Counted from the first letter of the stretch, positions 54,144 to 63,663 are shown. The stretch: DNA of 64,000 nt from Natronolimnobius sp. AArcel1 (GCF_011043775.1 NZ_JAAKXY010000002.1:765901-829900); one strand, 5' to 3'. Notes: generated by a model from the sequence alone, not told the origin. Translations and numbers: made by a program.

Positions 54144-55544
54144 TCAGTCTGCTGCCTCTGTGGCCGCCGTTTCGGCCGCTCGAGCGTTCATGCCGTTCGA
54201 AGTCTCATGCCAGTAGTACCAGCCCAGTCCGAGCGCGGCGACAATGTTCGAAATCGTCACACCCCAGAAGACGCCGATAACGCTTGGCTCCATGAGGTAT
54301 CCCGCTGCAGCGGCGACCGGCAGGCGGATGATCCAGTACTGCAACAGCGTCGCGATGAGACTCGTCCGGGTGCGCCGGGCACCGTTGAACCCGGCCTGCA
54401 GGAGGTAGGTTGCGCCGATAGCCCAGTAGCCGTAGGCGAGAATCCGGAGGTAGTCTGCAGCGAGAGCGACCTCTGCGGCCGTCGCGTCGGGGACGAACAC
54501 CACCGACAGCGTTTCGGGGATGAACCATTGGACCGCACCGACAAGAGAGAGCCCAATGCTCGCGATGGCGACGCCAACCCACGTCGTCCGGCGCGCTCGC
54601 TCTGGCAGTTCTGCACCGAGATTCTGGCCGATCATACTCTGTGCGGCCTGCTGGAGACCAATCGCCGGCACGAACGCAATCGTCGCCACGCGTGCGCCGA
54701 TGGTAAACGCCGCCAGCCCTGCCGTCCCGCCGAAGAAGGTGACCAGCCAGATCATCCCGACGCGGGCCGACTGACTCGAGACGTGTTGGCCCGCCGTCGG
54801 CCAGCCGATGTCGATGATTTCGCGCCAGTCCTCGAGTGAGAGTCGACAATTCTCGCGCGTAAAGACGAATCCATCGCGCCCGTGCGCCGCCATGGCGACG
54901 CCAAGCGCCAGCCCGAAGCCGTAGCCGATCCCGGTCGCAAGCGCCGCACCTGCGACGCCCAGTTCGGGGAACGCCCACCAGCCGAAGATCAGGAACGGAT
55001 CGAGGACGATGTTCACCGCGATTGCGAGGACGTTAATGTACAGCGCGGCCCGCGTATCGCCCCATCCAATGAAGCCCGACTCGAGTGACTCACTCGCAGT
55101 CAGGATGAAAAACAACAGGGCGTAAACGGCGAGATACGAGGCGGCCAGATCGGTTACCGTCTCATCCGCACCGAAGATAGAGACGATTTCGTAGGCAAAG
55201 AAGAAGATGACGAGGCCAGTCAGGCCGCCTGCGAGCAGGCCGACGAGCGTGCCGTTGAACGCAGCTCGGCGACCAGCCGTCGACTCGTCCGCGCCGACAC
55301 GCTGGGAGACGAGCACTTGCGTTCCGACACTAACGCCAACTGCAACGGCAGCGAGCAATCCAGCAATCGGGAAGATCAGCCCGACAGCCGCGACGGCCTC
55401 GAGGCTGTGACGGCCAAGCCAGAGGGTGTCGATGACCTGCTGGAGGACCTGCACGAGGTTCTGGACGAACAGTGGCGCGGCAAGCACCGCGAGGGTCCGC
55501 GGAATCGACCCGCTGGTGATCTCGTCGCGCTCGAGATCGAACAT
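54144..55544 (-). CDS. MATE-family multidrug/cation antiporter
   Basis: 466 residues with about twelve membrane helices in two related halves. Typical MATE sequences: GSIPRTLAVLAAPLFVQNLVQ at the N-terminus, LWLGRHSLEAVAAVGLIFPI, and FIGWGDTRAALYINVLAIAVNIVLDPFLIFGWW. Such proteins export drugs or metabolites in exchange for Na+ or H+. A TATA-like TTTATAAC (minus strand, 55570-55577) lies 26-33 bases upstream of ATG 55544. Divergent from lipA. Confidence 0.9.
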   Translation of the reverse strand: MFDLERDEITSGSIPRTLAVLAAPLFVQNLVQVLQQVIDTLWLGRHSLEAVAAVGLIFPIAGLLAAVAVGVSVGTQVLVSQRVGADESTAGRRAAFNGTLVGLLAGGLTGLVIFFFAYEIVSIFGADETVTDLAASYLAVYALLFFILTASESLESGFIGWGDTRAALYINVLAIAVNIVLDPFLIFGWWAFPELGVAGAALATGIGYGFGLALGVAMAAHGRDGFVFTRENCRLSLEDWREIIDIGWPTAGQHVSSQSARVGMIWLVTFFGGTAGLAAFTIGARVATIAFVPAIGLQQAAQSMIGQNLGAELPERARRTTWVGVAIASIGLSLVGAVQWFIPETLSVVFVPDATAAEVALAADYLRILAYGYWAIGATYLLQAGFNGARRTRTSLIATLLQYWIIRLPVAAAAGYLMEPSVIGVFWGVTISNIVAALGLGWYYWHETSNGMNARAAETAATEAAD

Positions 55545-55614
55545 TCCTATCCATAGCTTATGGCCGATAGTTATAAATTTACCTGACCTGTTGTGAATGC
55601 TTCACATCTGTGTG

Positions 55615-55648
55615 GGAAAAATCCGTTCGGTGACGGAACGGTTTTTCC
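55615..55648. promoter_or_regulatory. Inverted repeat overlapping the lipA promoter
   Basis: GGAAAAA-T-CCGTTC, a 7-base loop GGTGACG, then GAACGG-TTTTTCC: 13 paired bases with one unpaired T. The T-run at 55642-55646 lies 26-30 bases before the lipA ATG, where a TATA-like element is expected, so a protein bound to the repeat could block or position transcription. An RNA hairpin is a weaker option because the element would lie upstream of the transcript start. Confidence 0.5.
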
Positions 55649-55671
55649 TCCTCCGGTCCGAGACTACCCAT

Positions 55672-56613
55672 ATGAGCAGCGCTCGAAAGCCTGAGTGGCT
55701 GAAGATGCGCCCACCGTCGGGCCGAGAGTTCGCCGACATTCGTGAGACGCTGCGCGAGCGGAATCTTCATACTGTCTGTGAGGAAGCTAACTGCCCGAAC
55801 CTCGGTGAGTGTTGGTCGGGCGGAGCTAGTACGGGAGAGAGTGAAGGCGGCACCGCGACGTTCATGCTCATGGGAGATCGGTGCTCTCGAGCGTGCAACT
55901 TCTGTGATGTCGAAACCGGTGGGATGGAGCCACTCGATCCGGACGAGCCAGAAAACGTCGCCGAGGCGGTCGCCGAAATCGGACTGGATTACGTTGTGTT
56001 GACGTCGGTCGATCGAGATGATCTGCCGGATCAAGGCGCAGGCCACTTCGCTAAGACGATCCGCGAGATCAAAGCCCGCCATCCGGGCATCCTCGTCGAA
56101 GTGCTGATCCCCGATTTCCAGGGCGAAGAGCGACTCGTCCGAAAGATCATCGACGCCGAACCAGACGTTATCGCGCACAACGTCGAAACCGTCGAACGTC
56201 TGCAGTTCCCCGTTCGGGACCGCCGTGCGGGATACGAGCAGAGCCTGGGCGTGCTCGAGCAAGTCGAGCGCGAGTCCGAGATTCACACGAAGACATCGAT
56301 CATGCTCGGCCACGGCGAGTACGACCACGAAGTCTACCAGACCTTGGCGGACTGTCGCGAGCGCGGGGTCGACATCGTCACGCTCGGGCAGTATCTCCAG
56401 CCCTCGAGAAGCCACCTCGAGGTTCGCCGGTACGACCATCCGGACAAGTACGAGACGTGGCGACGGGTGGCCGAGGAGGAACTTGACTTTCTGTACTGTG
56501 CCAGTGGGCCGATGGTCCGCTCGTCGTACAAAGCGGGCGAGTTGTTCGTCGATGCCATCCTACGCGAAGGCAAGAGTGCCGCGGAGGCGCGGACGGCGGC
56601 GCGCGCCGAGTGA
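55672..56613 (+). CDS. lipA: Lipoyl synthase LipA
   Basis: 313 residues. It has the radical-SAM motif CSRACNFCDVETG and the auxiliary-cluster cysteines in CEEANCPNLGEC near the N-terminus, plus the conserved C-terminal RSSYKAGE with its cluster-ligating Ser. It inserts two sulfur atoms into octanoyl groups to make the lipoyl cofactor. The lipoate-dependent pyruvate dehydrogenase genes start ~540 bases downstream, which explains its place. An insertion GGASTGESEGG separates the CPNLGECW motif from TATFMLMG. ATG 55672 fits the family N-terminus. Confidence 0.95.
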   Translation: MSSARKPEWLKMRPPSGREFADIRETLRERNLHTVCEEANCPNLGECWSGGASTGESEGGTATFMLMGDRCSRACNFCDVETGGMEPLDPDEPENVAEAVAEIGLDYVVLTSVDRDDLPDQGAGHFAKTIREIKARHPGILVEVLIPDFQGEERLVRKIIDAEPDVIAHNVETVERLQFPVRDRRAGYEQSLGVLEQVERESEIHTKTSIMLGHGEYDHEVYQTLADCRERGVDIVTLGQYLQPSRSHLEVRRYDHPDKYETWRRVAEEELDFLYCASGPMVRSSYKAGELFVDAILREGKSAAEARTAARAE

Positions 56614-56644
56614 CGTCGGACCACATCGTTCGATATCCCATTTT

Positions 56645-56650
56645 TATTGT
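56645..56650 (+). promoter_or_regulatory. TATA-like box of the small membrane protein gene
   Basis: TATTGT within TTTTTATTGTAG lies 26-31 bases upstream of ATG 56676, favouring that start over the in-frame GTG near the end of lipA. Confidence 0.45.
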
Positions 56651-56675
56651 AGTTTGGCCGAAATGTGGTGTAGCA

Positions 56676-56933
56676 ATGGTAGATGAAAACGCTGAGTCAG
56701 GGACTGTTTCTCTCGAGATGGATGCTGATGAGTTTCAGACAGCGGTCCAAGACGCCGTCGAAAACGCGCTTTTGCGTATTGTGGCTTTGTGTCTCGGATT
56801 CGTACTCACTGCGGTTTTCGTGATCGCTGGTGTCCAATCGACCGTCGAATCGTCAGGAACGGCTGACATCGTCTTCGGTCTCGCAAGTATCGCGTTCGGT
56901 TGTGGCGTGTTCTGGTGGGCATACAATCTCTGA
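56676..56933 (+). CDS. Small two-helix membrane protein
   Basis: 85 residues. An acidic N-terminus (~1-30) is followed by two membrane segments (~33-52 IVALCLGFVLTAVFVIAGV and ~64-83 IVFGLASIAFGCGVFWWAY). It lies between lipA and pdhA. No known link to lipoate or pyruvate metabolism; it has its own promoter-like element. Unknown family. Confidence 0.6.
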   Translation: MVDENAESGTVSLEMDADEFQTAVQDAVENALLRIVALCLGFVLTAVFVIAGVQSTVESSGTADIVFGLASIAFGCGVFWWAYNL

Positions 56934-57100
56934 ACAGGGTCATCACACCAACTGCGAGAGTGCTTGGTCTTTCCGTCATTCTCCACGAACGAACACGGAG
57001 CAATGTTGAATCTATGTCCATGTTTGTCTACTGATGTCCGAAATCATTACGTTCATGTAGAGTCTGCCTCGTCGGTCATACTGCAGATCGGGAAAACCCC

Positions 57101-57106
57101 TTTATC
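57101..57106 (+). promoter_or_regulatory. TATA-like box of the pdh operon
   Basis: TTTATC predicts transcription from about 57127, leaving a short leader of ~24 bases that contains the ribosome-binding site of pdhA. Confidence 0.5.
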
Positions 57107-57135
57107 CTGTGCGATACAATCAATAACGTATGTTC

Positions 57136-57142
57136 AGGAGGG
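57136..57142 (+). promoter_or_regulatory. Strong ribosome-binding site deciding the pdhA start
   Basis: AGGAGGG ends seven bases before GTG 57150. Because most genes here seem leaderless, this clear Shine-Dalgarno sequence is informative. It sets the pdhA start at GTG 57150 rather than at upstream in-frame codons. Confidence 0.7.
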
Positions 57143-57149
57143 TTCACCC

Positions 57150-58259
57150 GTGAGTACGATACAGCGCGACCCCCGAGAGCGAGTACAGGTCCTCGACGAG
57201 GACGGGCAGGTCCTCGAGGGTGCCAGGGTCCCCGACCTCACCGACGACGAGTTCGTCGAGATGTACGAGCAGATGCGGTTGGTTCGTCACTTCGACGAGC
57301 GCGCGGTGAGCCTGCAGCGACAGGGACGGATGGGCACATATCCGCCGCTGTCGGGTCAGGAGGGTGCCCAGATCGGGAGCGCCCACGCCTTAGATGACCG
57401 CGACTGGGTGTTTCCAAGCTACCGCGAACACGGCGTTGGGCTGGTTCGTGGCCTCTCACTCGAGCGCACCCTCCTGTACTGGATGGGCCACGAGCAGGGC
57501 AACTACATTCCCGAGGACGCCAACATCTTCACCGTCGCGGTGCCGATTGCAACCCAGATTCCCCACGCAACGGGTGCGGCCTGGGCCTCGAAACTGAAAG
57601 ACGAGGAGAAGACCTTTATGTGCTACTTTGGCGACGGAGCTACCTCGGAGGGCGATTTCCACGAGGGGCTGAACTTCGCTGGCGTCTTCGACACGCCGAA
57701 CGTCTTCTTCTGTAACAATAACCAGTGGGCGATCTCGGTGCCCCGCAAGCGCCAGACCGCAAGCGCCACGTTAGCCCAAAAGGCCGAAGCCTACGGCTTC
57801 GAGGGCGTTCAGGTCGACGGTATGGATCCACTCGCCGTCTACAACGTCACTCGAGATGCCGTCGAGAAGTCCAAGAATCCCACAGACGACGAACTGCGAC
57901 CGACGCTCATCGAGGCCGTCCAGTACCGCTTTGGCGCGCATACGACCGCCGACGATCCGTCGGTCTATCGCGACGACGACGAGGTTGACCGCTGGAAGGC
58001 CAAAGACCCAATTCCGCGCCTCGAGACGTTCTTGCGGGACAACGGCCTGCTCGACGACGAACGCGTCGACGCAATCGAAGAACGCATCCGCGAGGACGTG
58101 GCCGACGCCATCGAGAGCGCCGAATCGGTCGCACAACCCGATCCCGAGGAAATCTTCGCACACGTCTACGAGGGGATGCCTCGGCGACTCCAGCAGCAAC
58201 TCGAGTACTTCGAATCGATCCGCGAAACGCATGGCGACGACAAACTCTTGGAGGGCTAA
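57150..58259 (+). CDS. pdhA: Pyruvate dehydrogenase E1 alpha subunit
   Basis: 369 residues. Family landmarks: [19 protein letters not shown] near residue 55, the thiamine diphosphate motif [16 protein letters not shown]...CNNN, and the phosphorylation-loop region [15 protein letters not shown]. With E1 beta it decarboxylates pyruvate or a branched 2-oxoacid and acetylates E2 lipoyl groups. The GTG start is supported by the ribosome-binding site. Two bases separate it from pdhB. In haloarchaea these complexes are present although pyruvate:ferredoxin oxidoreductase does much of the flux, so the true substrate is uncertain. Confidence 0.92.
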   Translation: MSTIQRDPRERVQVLDEDGQVLEGARVPDLTDDEFVEMYEQMRLVRHFDERAVSLQRQGRMGTYPPLSGQEGAQIGSAHALDDRDWVFPSYREHGVGLVRGLSLERTLLYWMGHEQGNYIPEDANIFTVAVPIATQIPHATGAAWASKLKDEEKTFMCYFGDGATSEGDFHEGLNFAGVFDTPNVFFCNNNQWAISVPRKRQTASATLAQKAEAYGFEGVQVDGMDPLAVYNVTRDAVEKSKNPTDDELRPTLIEAVQYRFGAHTTADDPSVYRDDDEVDRWKAKDPIPRLETFLRDNGLLDDERVDAIEERIREDVADAIESAESVAQPDPEEIFAHVYEGMPRRLQQQLEYFESIRETHGDDKLLEG

Positions 58260-58261
58260 CA

Positions 58262-59281
58262 ATGGCGACGGACGCACGCACTGAGACAGACGGCGAATCG
58301 ACTGAGACGGAGAGCCTCACACTCGTGCAGGCCGTTCAGGACGGCCTCGAGACCGAAATGAGCCGCGACGAGGACGTGCTCGTGATGGGCGAGGACGTGG
58401 GCAAGAACGGCGGCGTCTTTCGGGCGACTGAGGGACTGTACGATGAGTTCGGCGAGAACCGCGTCATCGACACCCCACTTGCGGAGTCGGGTATCGTCGG
58501 GACGGCAATCGGAATGGCTGCCTACGGCCTCCGGCCGGTCGCTGAAATGCAGTTCCTGGGTTTCATCTACCCCGCATTCGATCAGATCGTCTCTCACGCC
58601 GCGCGCCTGCGAACGCGCTCGCGCGGGCGATACACCTGTCCACTGGTCGTCCGCGCGCCTTACGGCGGCGGCATCCGCGCGCCCGAACACCACTCCGAGT
58701 CGAGTGAGGCGATGTTCGTCCACCAGCCCGGACTCAAAGTCGTGATGCCTTCGACCCCGTACGACACGAAGGGGCTGCTCACCAGCGCGATTCGCTCGCC
58801 CGACCCGGTCATTTTCTTAGAGCCGAAGCTCATCTATCGGGCCTTCCGCGAGGATGTCCCGACGGAATCGTACGAAGTCCCACTCGGCGAGGCCGCCGTC
58901 CGTCGCGAGGGCAGCGACATTTCGGTCTATACGTGGGGTGCGATGACGAGGCCGACGCTCGAGGCCGCGGAAAACCTCGCAGGCGAGATCGACGTAGAGG
59001 TGATCGATCTGCGAACACTCTCCCCGCTGGACGAGGAGACGATTGTCGACTCGTTCAAAAAGACCGGGCGCGCCGCGGTCGTCCACGAAGCGCCGAAGAC
59101 GAGCGGATTGGGCGCGGAGATCACCGCAACGCTGCAGGAGGAGGCCCTGCTCTATCAGGAAGCGCCGGTTGAGCGTATCACCGGCTTCGATACGCCGTTC
59201 CCGCTGTACGCACTCGAGGACTACTACCTCCCTGAAGCAGCGCGCATCGAGACGGGCATTCGCAACGCGATGGGGTTCTAA
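58262..59281 (+). CDS. pdhB: Pyruvate dehydrogenase E1 beta subunit
   Basis: 339 residues. It begins with ~20 acidic residues, then LTLVQAVQDGLETEMSRDEDVLVMGEDVGKNGGVFRATEGL, DTPLAESGIVGTAIGMA, and the transketolase C-domain VIDLRTLSPLDEETI. It is the partner of PdhA in the thiamine-dependent E1. ATG 58262 lies two bases after pdhA, and the stop is one base before pdhC. Length is normal for the family. Confidence 0.94.
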   Translation: MATDARTETDGESTETESLTLVQAVQDGLETEMSRDEDVLVMGEDVGKNGGVFRATEGLYDEFGENRVIDTPLAESGIVGTAIGMAAYGLRPVAEMQFLGFIYPAFDQIVSHAARLRTRSRGRYTCPLVVRAPYGGGIRAPEHHSESSEAMFVHQPGLKVVMPSTPYDTKGLLTSAIRSPDPVIFLEPKLIYRAFREDVPTESYEVPLGEAAVRREGSDISVYTWGAMTRPTLEAAENLAGEIDVEVIDLRTLSPLDEETIVDSFKKTGRAAVVHEAPKTSGLGAEITATLQEEALLYQEAPVERITGFDTPFPLYALEDYYLPEAARIETGIRNAMGF

Positions 59282-59282
59282 G

Positions 59283-60932
59283 ATGGTTCGTGAGTTCGAA
59301 CTCCCGGATGTCGGCGAAGGCGTTGCAGAGGGCGAGTTAGTCTCGTGGCTCGTCGATGCAGGTGATGAGGTGAGCGAAGACCAGCCAGTCGCAGAAGTCG
59401 AGACGGACAAGGCACTCGTGGAGGTTCCTGCGCCGGTCAACGGCTCCGTTCGCGACCTGCACGTCGAGGAAGGCGAGGTCGTCCCCGTCGGGACGGTTAT
59501 CATTTCCTTCGATGTTGAGGGTGAGGAGGCACCCGCGTCTGAAGCCGATTCAGGTACTGCTGATGCGGCCGACGCTGGTGAGACGGAAACCGATGATGGC
59601 GAACCCGCTGCTGGCGATGACGAAGTCACCGCTGCTGACGCTGGAGACGCAGGCGCAACCGGCAGCGAAACCACGACCATCGACACGCCACAGGACCGGG
59701 TCTTCGCCCCGCCTCGAGTACGCCGATTAGCCCGCGAGGAAGGGGTCGACCTCTCGAGCGTCGCGGGAAGCGGCCCCGGTGGTCGGCTTACGGCTGCGGA
59801 TATCGAAGCCGCCGCACACGGTGAGCCCCCCGTTTCCGGTGGAACAGAGACAGAGCCCACGTCAGAAGATACCGCTGGTGGCTCGGGCGAGATAGGGGCT
59901 GACTCGAGTGACGGTGGTGACGACTCCGCAGAGGCTGGTGCAGCCGCGAGTGCAGAACCGAAACACACGCCGTCATCGCTCGAGTCCGCCGACCGCGACC
60001 GAACGCTTGCCGCGCCTGCAACCCGTCGACTCGCACAGGAGGAGGGAGTCGACATCAACGCCGTCCCTGCCACGGAGGAACGCGACGGAGAGCCGTTCGT
60101 CACGCCCGAGGCAGTTGTGGAGTACGCCGAGGCACAGCAGCAGGCGCAAACGGCGGACCGCGAGGCGCTCGAGGCCGGCGAACCGGTCGGCCAGCAGGGC
60201 ACCGAGTTCGACCCTGGCGAGCGCGAGCGCCGCGAACCTTTCGGCGGCGTCCGCAAGCGCATCGCCGAAGCCATGGTCGAATCGAAGTACAGCGCACCCC
60301 ACGTCACCCACCACGACGAAGTGGACGTGACCGAACTGGTCGCGGCTCGCGAGGACCTCAAACCGCGCGCCGAGGAGCAGGGCATTCGCCTGACCTACAT
60401 GCCGTTCATCATGAAGGCTGTCGTCGCGGCGTTGAAGGAATACCCCGAAATGAACGCGGTCCTCGACGACGAACACGAGGAAATCGTCTACCGCGACTAC
60501 TACAACATCGGCATCGCCACCGCGACGGACGCCGGGTTGATGGTGCCAGTCCTCGAGAACGCCGACGAGAAGGGCCTGCTTCAACTCTCCTCGGAGATGA
60601 ACGAACTGGTCCAGAAGGCTCGCGAGCGCACGATTTCGCCCGATGAGTTGCAGGGCTCGACGTTCACAGTCACCAACGTCGGCGGCATCGGCGGTGAGTA
60701 CGCCACGCCAATCTTAAACTACCCCGAGTCAGGTATTCTGGCGATTGGCGAAATCAAGCGCAAACCGCGCGTCGTTACCGACAAGAACGGCGCGGAGTCG
60801 ATTGAACCGCGCTCCGTGCTCACGCTGTCGCTGTCGTTCGACCACCGACTCATTGACGGCGCGATCGGCGCGCGATTTACGAACACCGTCATGGAGTACC
60901 TCGAGAACCCACAGTTACTATTGCTCGAGTGA
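59283..60932 (+). CDS. pdhC: Dihydrolipoamide acyltransferase E2 with two E3-binding-like domains
   Basis: 549 residues. Lipoyl domain 1-78 with the lipoylated Lys43 in ETDKALVE; acidic Ala/Asp linker; a first peripheral subunit-binding domain (~140-180, APPRVRRLAREEGVDLSSVAGSGPGGR); a second acidic linker; a second similar domain (~240-285, AAPATRRLAQEEGVDINAVPATEERDG); then the acyltransferase domain (~315-549) with the catalytic HRLIDG. Two binding domains in one chain are unusual against the common single one. The second lacks the GPGGR turn, so it may bind differently. Core of the multienzyme complex. Confidence 0.93.
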   Translation: MVREFELPDVGEGVAEGELVSWLVDAGDEVSEDQPVAEVETDKALVEVPAPVNGSVRDLHVEEGEVVPVGTVIISFDVEGEEAPASEADSGTADAADAGETETDDGEPAAGDDEVTAADAGDAGATGSETTTIDTPQDRVFAPPRVRRLAREEGVDLSSVAGSGPGGRLTAADIEAAAHGEPPVSGGTETEPTSEDTAGGSGEIGADSSDGGDDSAEAGAAASAEPKHTPSSLESADRDRTLAAPATRRLAQEEGVDINAVPATEERDGEPFVTPEAVVEYAEAQQQAQTADREALEAGEPVGQQGTEFDPGERERREPFGGVRKRIAEAMVESKYSAPHVTHHDEVDVTELVAAREDLKPRAEEQGIRLTYMPFIMKAVVAALKEYPEMNAVLDDEHEEIVYRDYYNIGIATATDAGLMVPVLENADEKGLLQLSSEMNELVQKARERTISPDELQGSTFTVTNVGGIGGEYATPILNYPESGILAIGEIKRKPRVVTDKNGAESIEPRSVLTLSLSFDHRLIDGAIGARFTNTVMEYLENPQLLLLE

Positions 60933-61004
60933 GCCTACACCGAACTACCAACACATGGAGTCAGTCACCACGGTCGCTACGAATTCGAAGGGAGGATCGA
61001 GCTA

Positions 61005-62468
61005 ATGGTCGTCGGAGACGTTACCACCGGAACGGACGTATTGATCATCGGCGCTGGACCTGCGGGCTACGTCGCCGCGATCCGGGCCGGACAACTCGAG
61101 TTAGACGTCACGCTCGTCGAGAAAGAAGCCTACGGGGGCACCTGTCTGAACCACGGCTGTATCCCCTCGAAGGCGATGATTACGGCCACCGACATCGCCC
61201 ACGAGGCCCGCCACGCCGAGGCGATGGGTATCCACGCCGACCCCGCAATCGACCTCTCCGGCATGGTCGGCTGGAAAGACGACGTAGTCGATCAACTCAC
61301 CAGCGGCGTCGAAAAGCTCTGCAAAGCCAATCAGGTCAATCTGATGGAGGGCACCGCCACCTTCGTCGATGAGCACACCGCTCGCATCTCTCATGGCGGC
61401 GAGGGCCAGGGATCCGAGACTATCGAGTTCGAACACGCAATCATCGCAACCGGCTCGAGGCCCATCTCGATCCCCGACTTCTCGTTTGATGACTCGCCGG
61501 TATTGAACTCGAGACAGGCTCTTTCACTCGAGTCAGTGCCCGACTCGCTGGCTGTCGTCGGCGCGGGCTACATCGGGATGGAACTGGCGAGCGTCTTCGC
61601 GAAACTGGGAACTGATGTGACGGTCATCGAGATGCTCGATTCGATCCTGCCGGGCTACGACGACGACCTCAAACGCCCGGTCAAACAGCGTGCGAACGAC
61701 CTCGGCATCGACTTTCACTTCGAACACACCGCCTCGGAGTGGTACGAACCCGGCGATGGCATCCGCATCGTTGCCGAGCCGGTCGATGGAGCAGCGGCGA
61801 ATGGCGGGAGCGAGGCTGCTATTGAGGACGAGCGCCTCGAGATCGATGTCGAAACGGTGCTCGTCGCAGTCGGCCGAGAACCCGTCTCTGATACACTTGA
61901 TCTCGAGAACGTTGGCCTCGAGACGGACGACCGCGGCTTCATCGAGACCGATTCGCGCGCACGCACGAGCGCTGAACACATTTTCGCGGTCGGGGACGTG
62001 GCTGGCGAACCGATGCTCGCACACAAAGGCAGCGCGGAGGGTCAGGTCGCCGCTGAGGTCATCGCTGGCGAACCTGCCGCGATCGACCACCAGGCGATGC
62101 CCGCAGTCGTCTTTACCGACCCCGAAATTGCAACCGTCGGGATGACCGAAACGGAGGCGGAGGAAGCCGGCTTCGAGCCACTGGTCGGGAAATTCCCCTT
62201 CCGGGCCAGCGGTCGCGCACTGACGACTGGCGAAAGCGATGGGTTCGTCAAAATCGTCGCCGATGCGGACGAGGAGTACGTCCTCGGCGCATCCATCGCC
62301 GGTCCCGAAGCCTCCGAACTGGTGGCTGAACTGGGCCTCGCTATCGAACTTGGCGCAACGCTTGAGGACGTCGCCTCGACGATTCACGCCCATCCGACGC
62401 TCTCCGAATCCGTGATGGAGGCTGCCGAAAACGCACTCGGACACGCGATCCATACGTTGAACCGCTAA
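61005..62468 (+). CDS. lpdA: Dihydrolipoamide dehydrogenase E3
   Basis: 487 residues. FAD-binding GAGPAGYVAAIRA near residue 17, the redox disulfide GGTCLNHGCIPSK, the NAD-binding GAGYIGMELASVF, a second FAD motif IFAVGDVAG, and the C-terminal HAHPTLSE His-Glu pair are all present. It reoxidises lipoyl groups on E2, reducing NAD+. It follows pdhC after 72 bases with a GGAGG near 60990 that may guide translation. An acidic insert AANGGSEAAIEDE lies in the NAD domain. Confidence 0.95.
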   Translation: MVVGDVTTGTDVLIIGAGPAGYVAAIRAGQLELDVTLVEKEAYGGTCLNHGCIPSKAMITATDIAHEARHAEAMGIHADPAIDLSGMVGWKDDVVDQLTSGVEKLCKANQVNLMEGTATFVDEHTARISHGGEGQGSETIEFEHAIIATGSRPISIPDFSFDDSPVLNSRQALSLESVPDSLAVVGAGYIGMELASVFAKLGTDVTVIEMLDSILPGYDDDLKRPVKQRANDLGIDFHFEHTASEWYEPGDGIRIVAEPVDGAAANGGSEAAIEDERLEIDVETVLVAVGREPVSDTLDLENVGLETDDRGFIETDSRARTSAEHIFAVGDVAGEPMLAHKGSAEGQVAAEVIAGEPAAIDHQAMPAVVFTDPEIATVGMTETEAEEAGFEPLVGKFPFRASGRALTTGESDGFVKIVADADEEYVLGASIAGPEASELVAELGLAIELGATLEDVASTIHAHPTLSESVMEAAENALGHAIHTLNR

Positions 62469-62472
62469 CAAA

Positions 62473-62772
62473 TTACTGGACGTACAACGAGTAGGCAATT
62501 ACCAGAAAGCCAGCCAGTACGAGTAGGCTCTCGAGTAAGACGCCAAGCGCCAGCGTGACATTAAGAATCTCATACAGCATTCCTGCCAGAACGAACCCAA
62601 GCGTTACCAAGCCAAACCCAAGTGCCAGATACCCGAGCGCTCGCTGGCGTGTGCGTCGGTAGGCTTTGAATGCAAAGTAGGTAATTACCCCACCTACGAC
62701 GAGTACAAGCGTCTTGACTACCGCCAGCGCAAGCGTTACCTCCAGTTCTCCGAGTGTTGTGAGGGGACTCAT
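62473..62772 (-). CDS. Small three-helix membrane protein paired with a regulator
   Basis: 99 residues. Three hydrophobic segments (~13-33, ~43-65, ~71-96) are joined by the short basic loop KAYRRTRQRA. ATG 62772 overlaps the regulator stop by four bases, so the two are translationally coupled. This regulator/membrane-protein pairing is frequent in haloarchaea. The membrane protein may modulate the regulator, but no function is established. Confidence 0.72.
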   Translation of the reverse strand: MSPLTTLGELEVTLALAVVKTLVLVVGGVITYFAFKAYRRTRQRALGYLALGFGLVTLGFVLAGMLYEILNVTLALGVLLESLLVLAGFLVIAYSLYVQ

Positions 62773-63146
62773 GTCTCCTTTCGCACCTCCGACCACAGTT
62801 CTGCAAGTCGCTCATCTGCCGTCCGGGCCGGCCGGTCGATTTCAACCGCAAGATCGCGATTATCGTCTAGTGAGAGCGTGATCTCCTCGAACGCCACCGT
62901 GTACTTGCTCGCGTGATGCCCATCCCGTCTGATCTCCGTCGACTCCTCGAGTAAGGTCGCCTCAGTCAGTAACTCGAGTTTTCGATACAGTGTGGACTGT
63001 GGGATCTCGCATTGATCGACGAGTTCAGAGGCCGTCATCGGTTCCTCGAGATTCCGAATAATCTCACGGCAATCGGGATCGTCGAGCGCGGCACAGATTT
63101 CGTTCGCCGATGGTGCCGACTCCGATGCGGTCGGGTCCCGGACCAT
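62769..63146 (-). CDS. ArsR-like winged-helix transcription regulator
   Basis: 125 residues. The winged-helix core CAALDDPDCREIIRNLEEPMTASELVDQCEIPQSTLYRKLELLTEATLLEES (helix-turn-helix ~25-70) is followed by a beta strand TEIRRDGHHASKYTVAFEEITL typical of haloarchaeal HTH_20-type regulators. No metal-binding Cys cluster is seen, so it is not obviously a metal sensor. It is likely to regulate its own operon. Divergent from the rRNA leader ~340 bases away. Confidence 0.82.
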   Translation of the reverse strand: MVRDPTASESAPSANEICAALDDPDCREIIRNLEEPMTASELVDQCEIPQSTLYRKLELLTEATLLEESTEIRRDGHHASKYTVAFEEITLSLDDNRDLAVEIDRPARTADERLAELWSEVRKET

Positions 63147-63487
63147 TCGTTCGTTTCTTACAACGCATGCCGTTTATTCGCATCGATGCTGGCCGCCCTG
63201 TGACGGCCGTCAGATACCGTGTTCCGAACGTGTTCGCTCTAATTCGGCGGGTTGCTATAATCGTCAACCCGAAGCCTTCATGCGTATGTGTCAATTCCAG
63301 TGCGAACGCGCAGGTATCATTCGGTGCGACCGTGTCTGCAAGGACGGAATGACCAACCGACCTCCGCCTGCGCAATATTCTCGTGAACCACGCCCCATAG
63401 CGTAGCAACAGCGTTCGATTCCAGCAGCTTGTCGATGAAACACTGTCTCATGGTATCGGGTTCCGAAGTCCCGACAGTCCGACGGCC
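63147..63487. other. Gene-free spacer upstream of the rRNA promoters
   Basis: 341 bases between the start of the regulator gene and the first rRNA promoter box. I see no convincing gene, tRNA or repeat. It should carry the promoter of the regulator near 63170-63180. Confidence 0.5.
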
Positions 63488-63521
63488 TTATATATAGACC
63501 CGGCACTCGGTATGAATGCGA
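63488..63521 (+). promoter_or_regulatory. rRNA operon promoter 1
   Basis: TTATATATA (63488-63496) is followed ~20 bases later by TGCGAAC (63517-63523 region), the start-site type sequence known from halobacterial rRNA promoters. Confidence 0.65.
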
Positions 63522-63623
63522 ACAACGCGGCGCACGACGCCGCGCCCTCCGGCCGTATTCCGGCACGGAGGCAGGAACGCACATCCATGCCCACACGGGA
63601 TCGGATGCGACACCAAGACGGTG

Positions 63624-63663
63624 CCCTTAAGTAATCAAGGCGCGTCTCTTGGAGTACGCAACG
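63624..63663 (+). promoter_or_regulatory. rRNA operon promoter 2
   Basis: GCCCTTAAGTAAT, with core TTAAGTA at 63627-63633, is the classical haloarchaeal rRNA box A. TACGCAACG about 25 bases downstream could be the start site. Confidence 0.7.
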
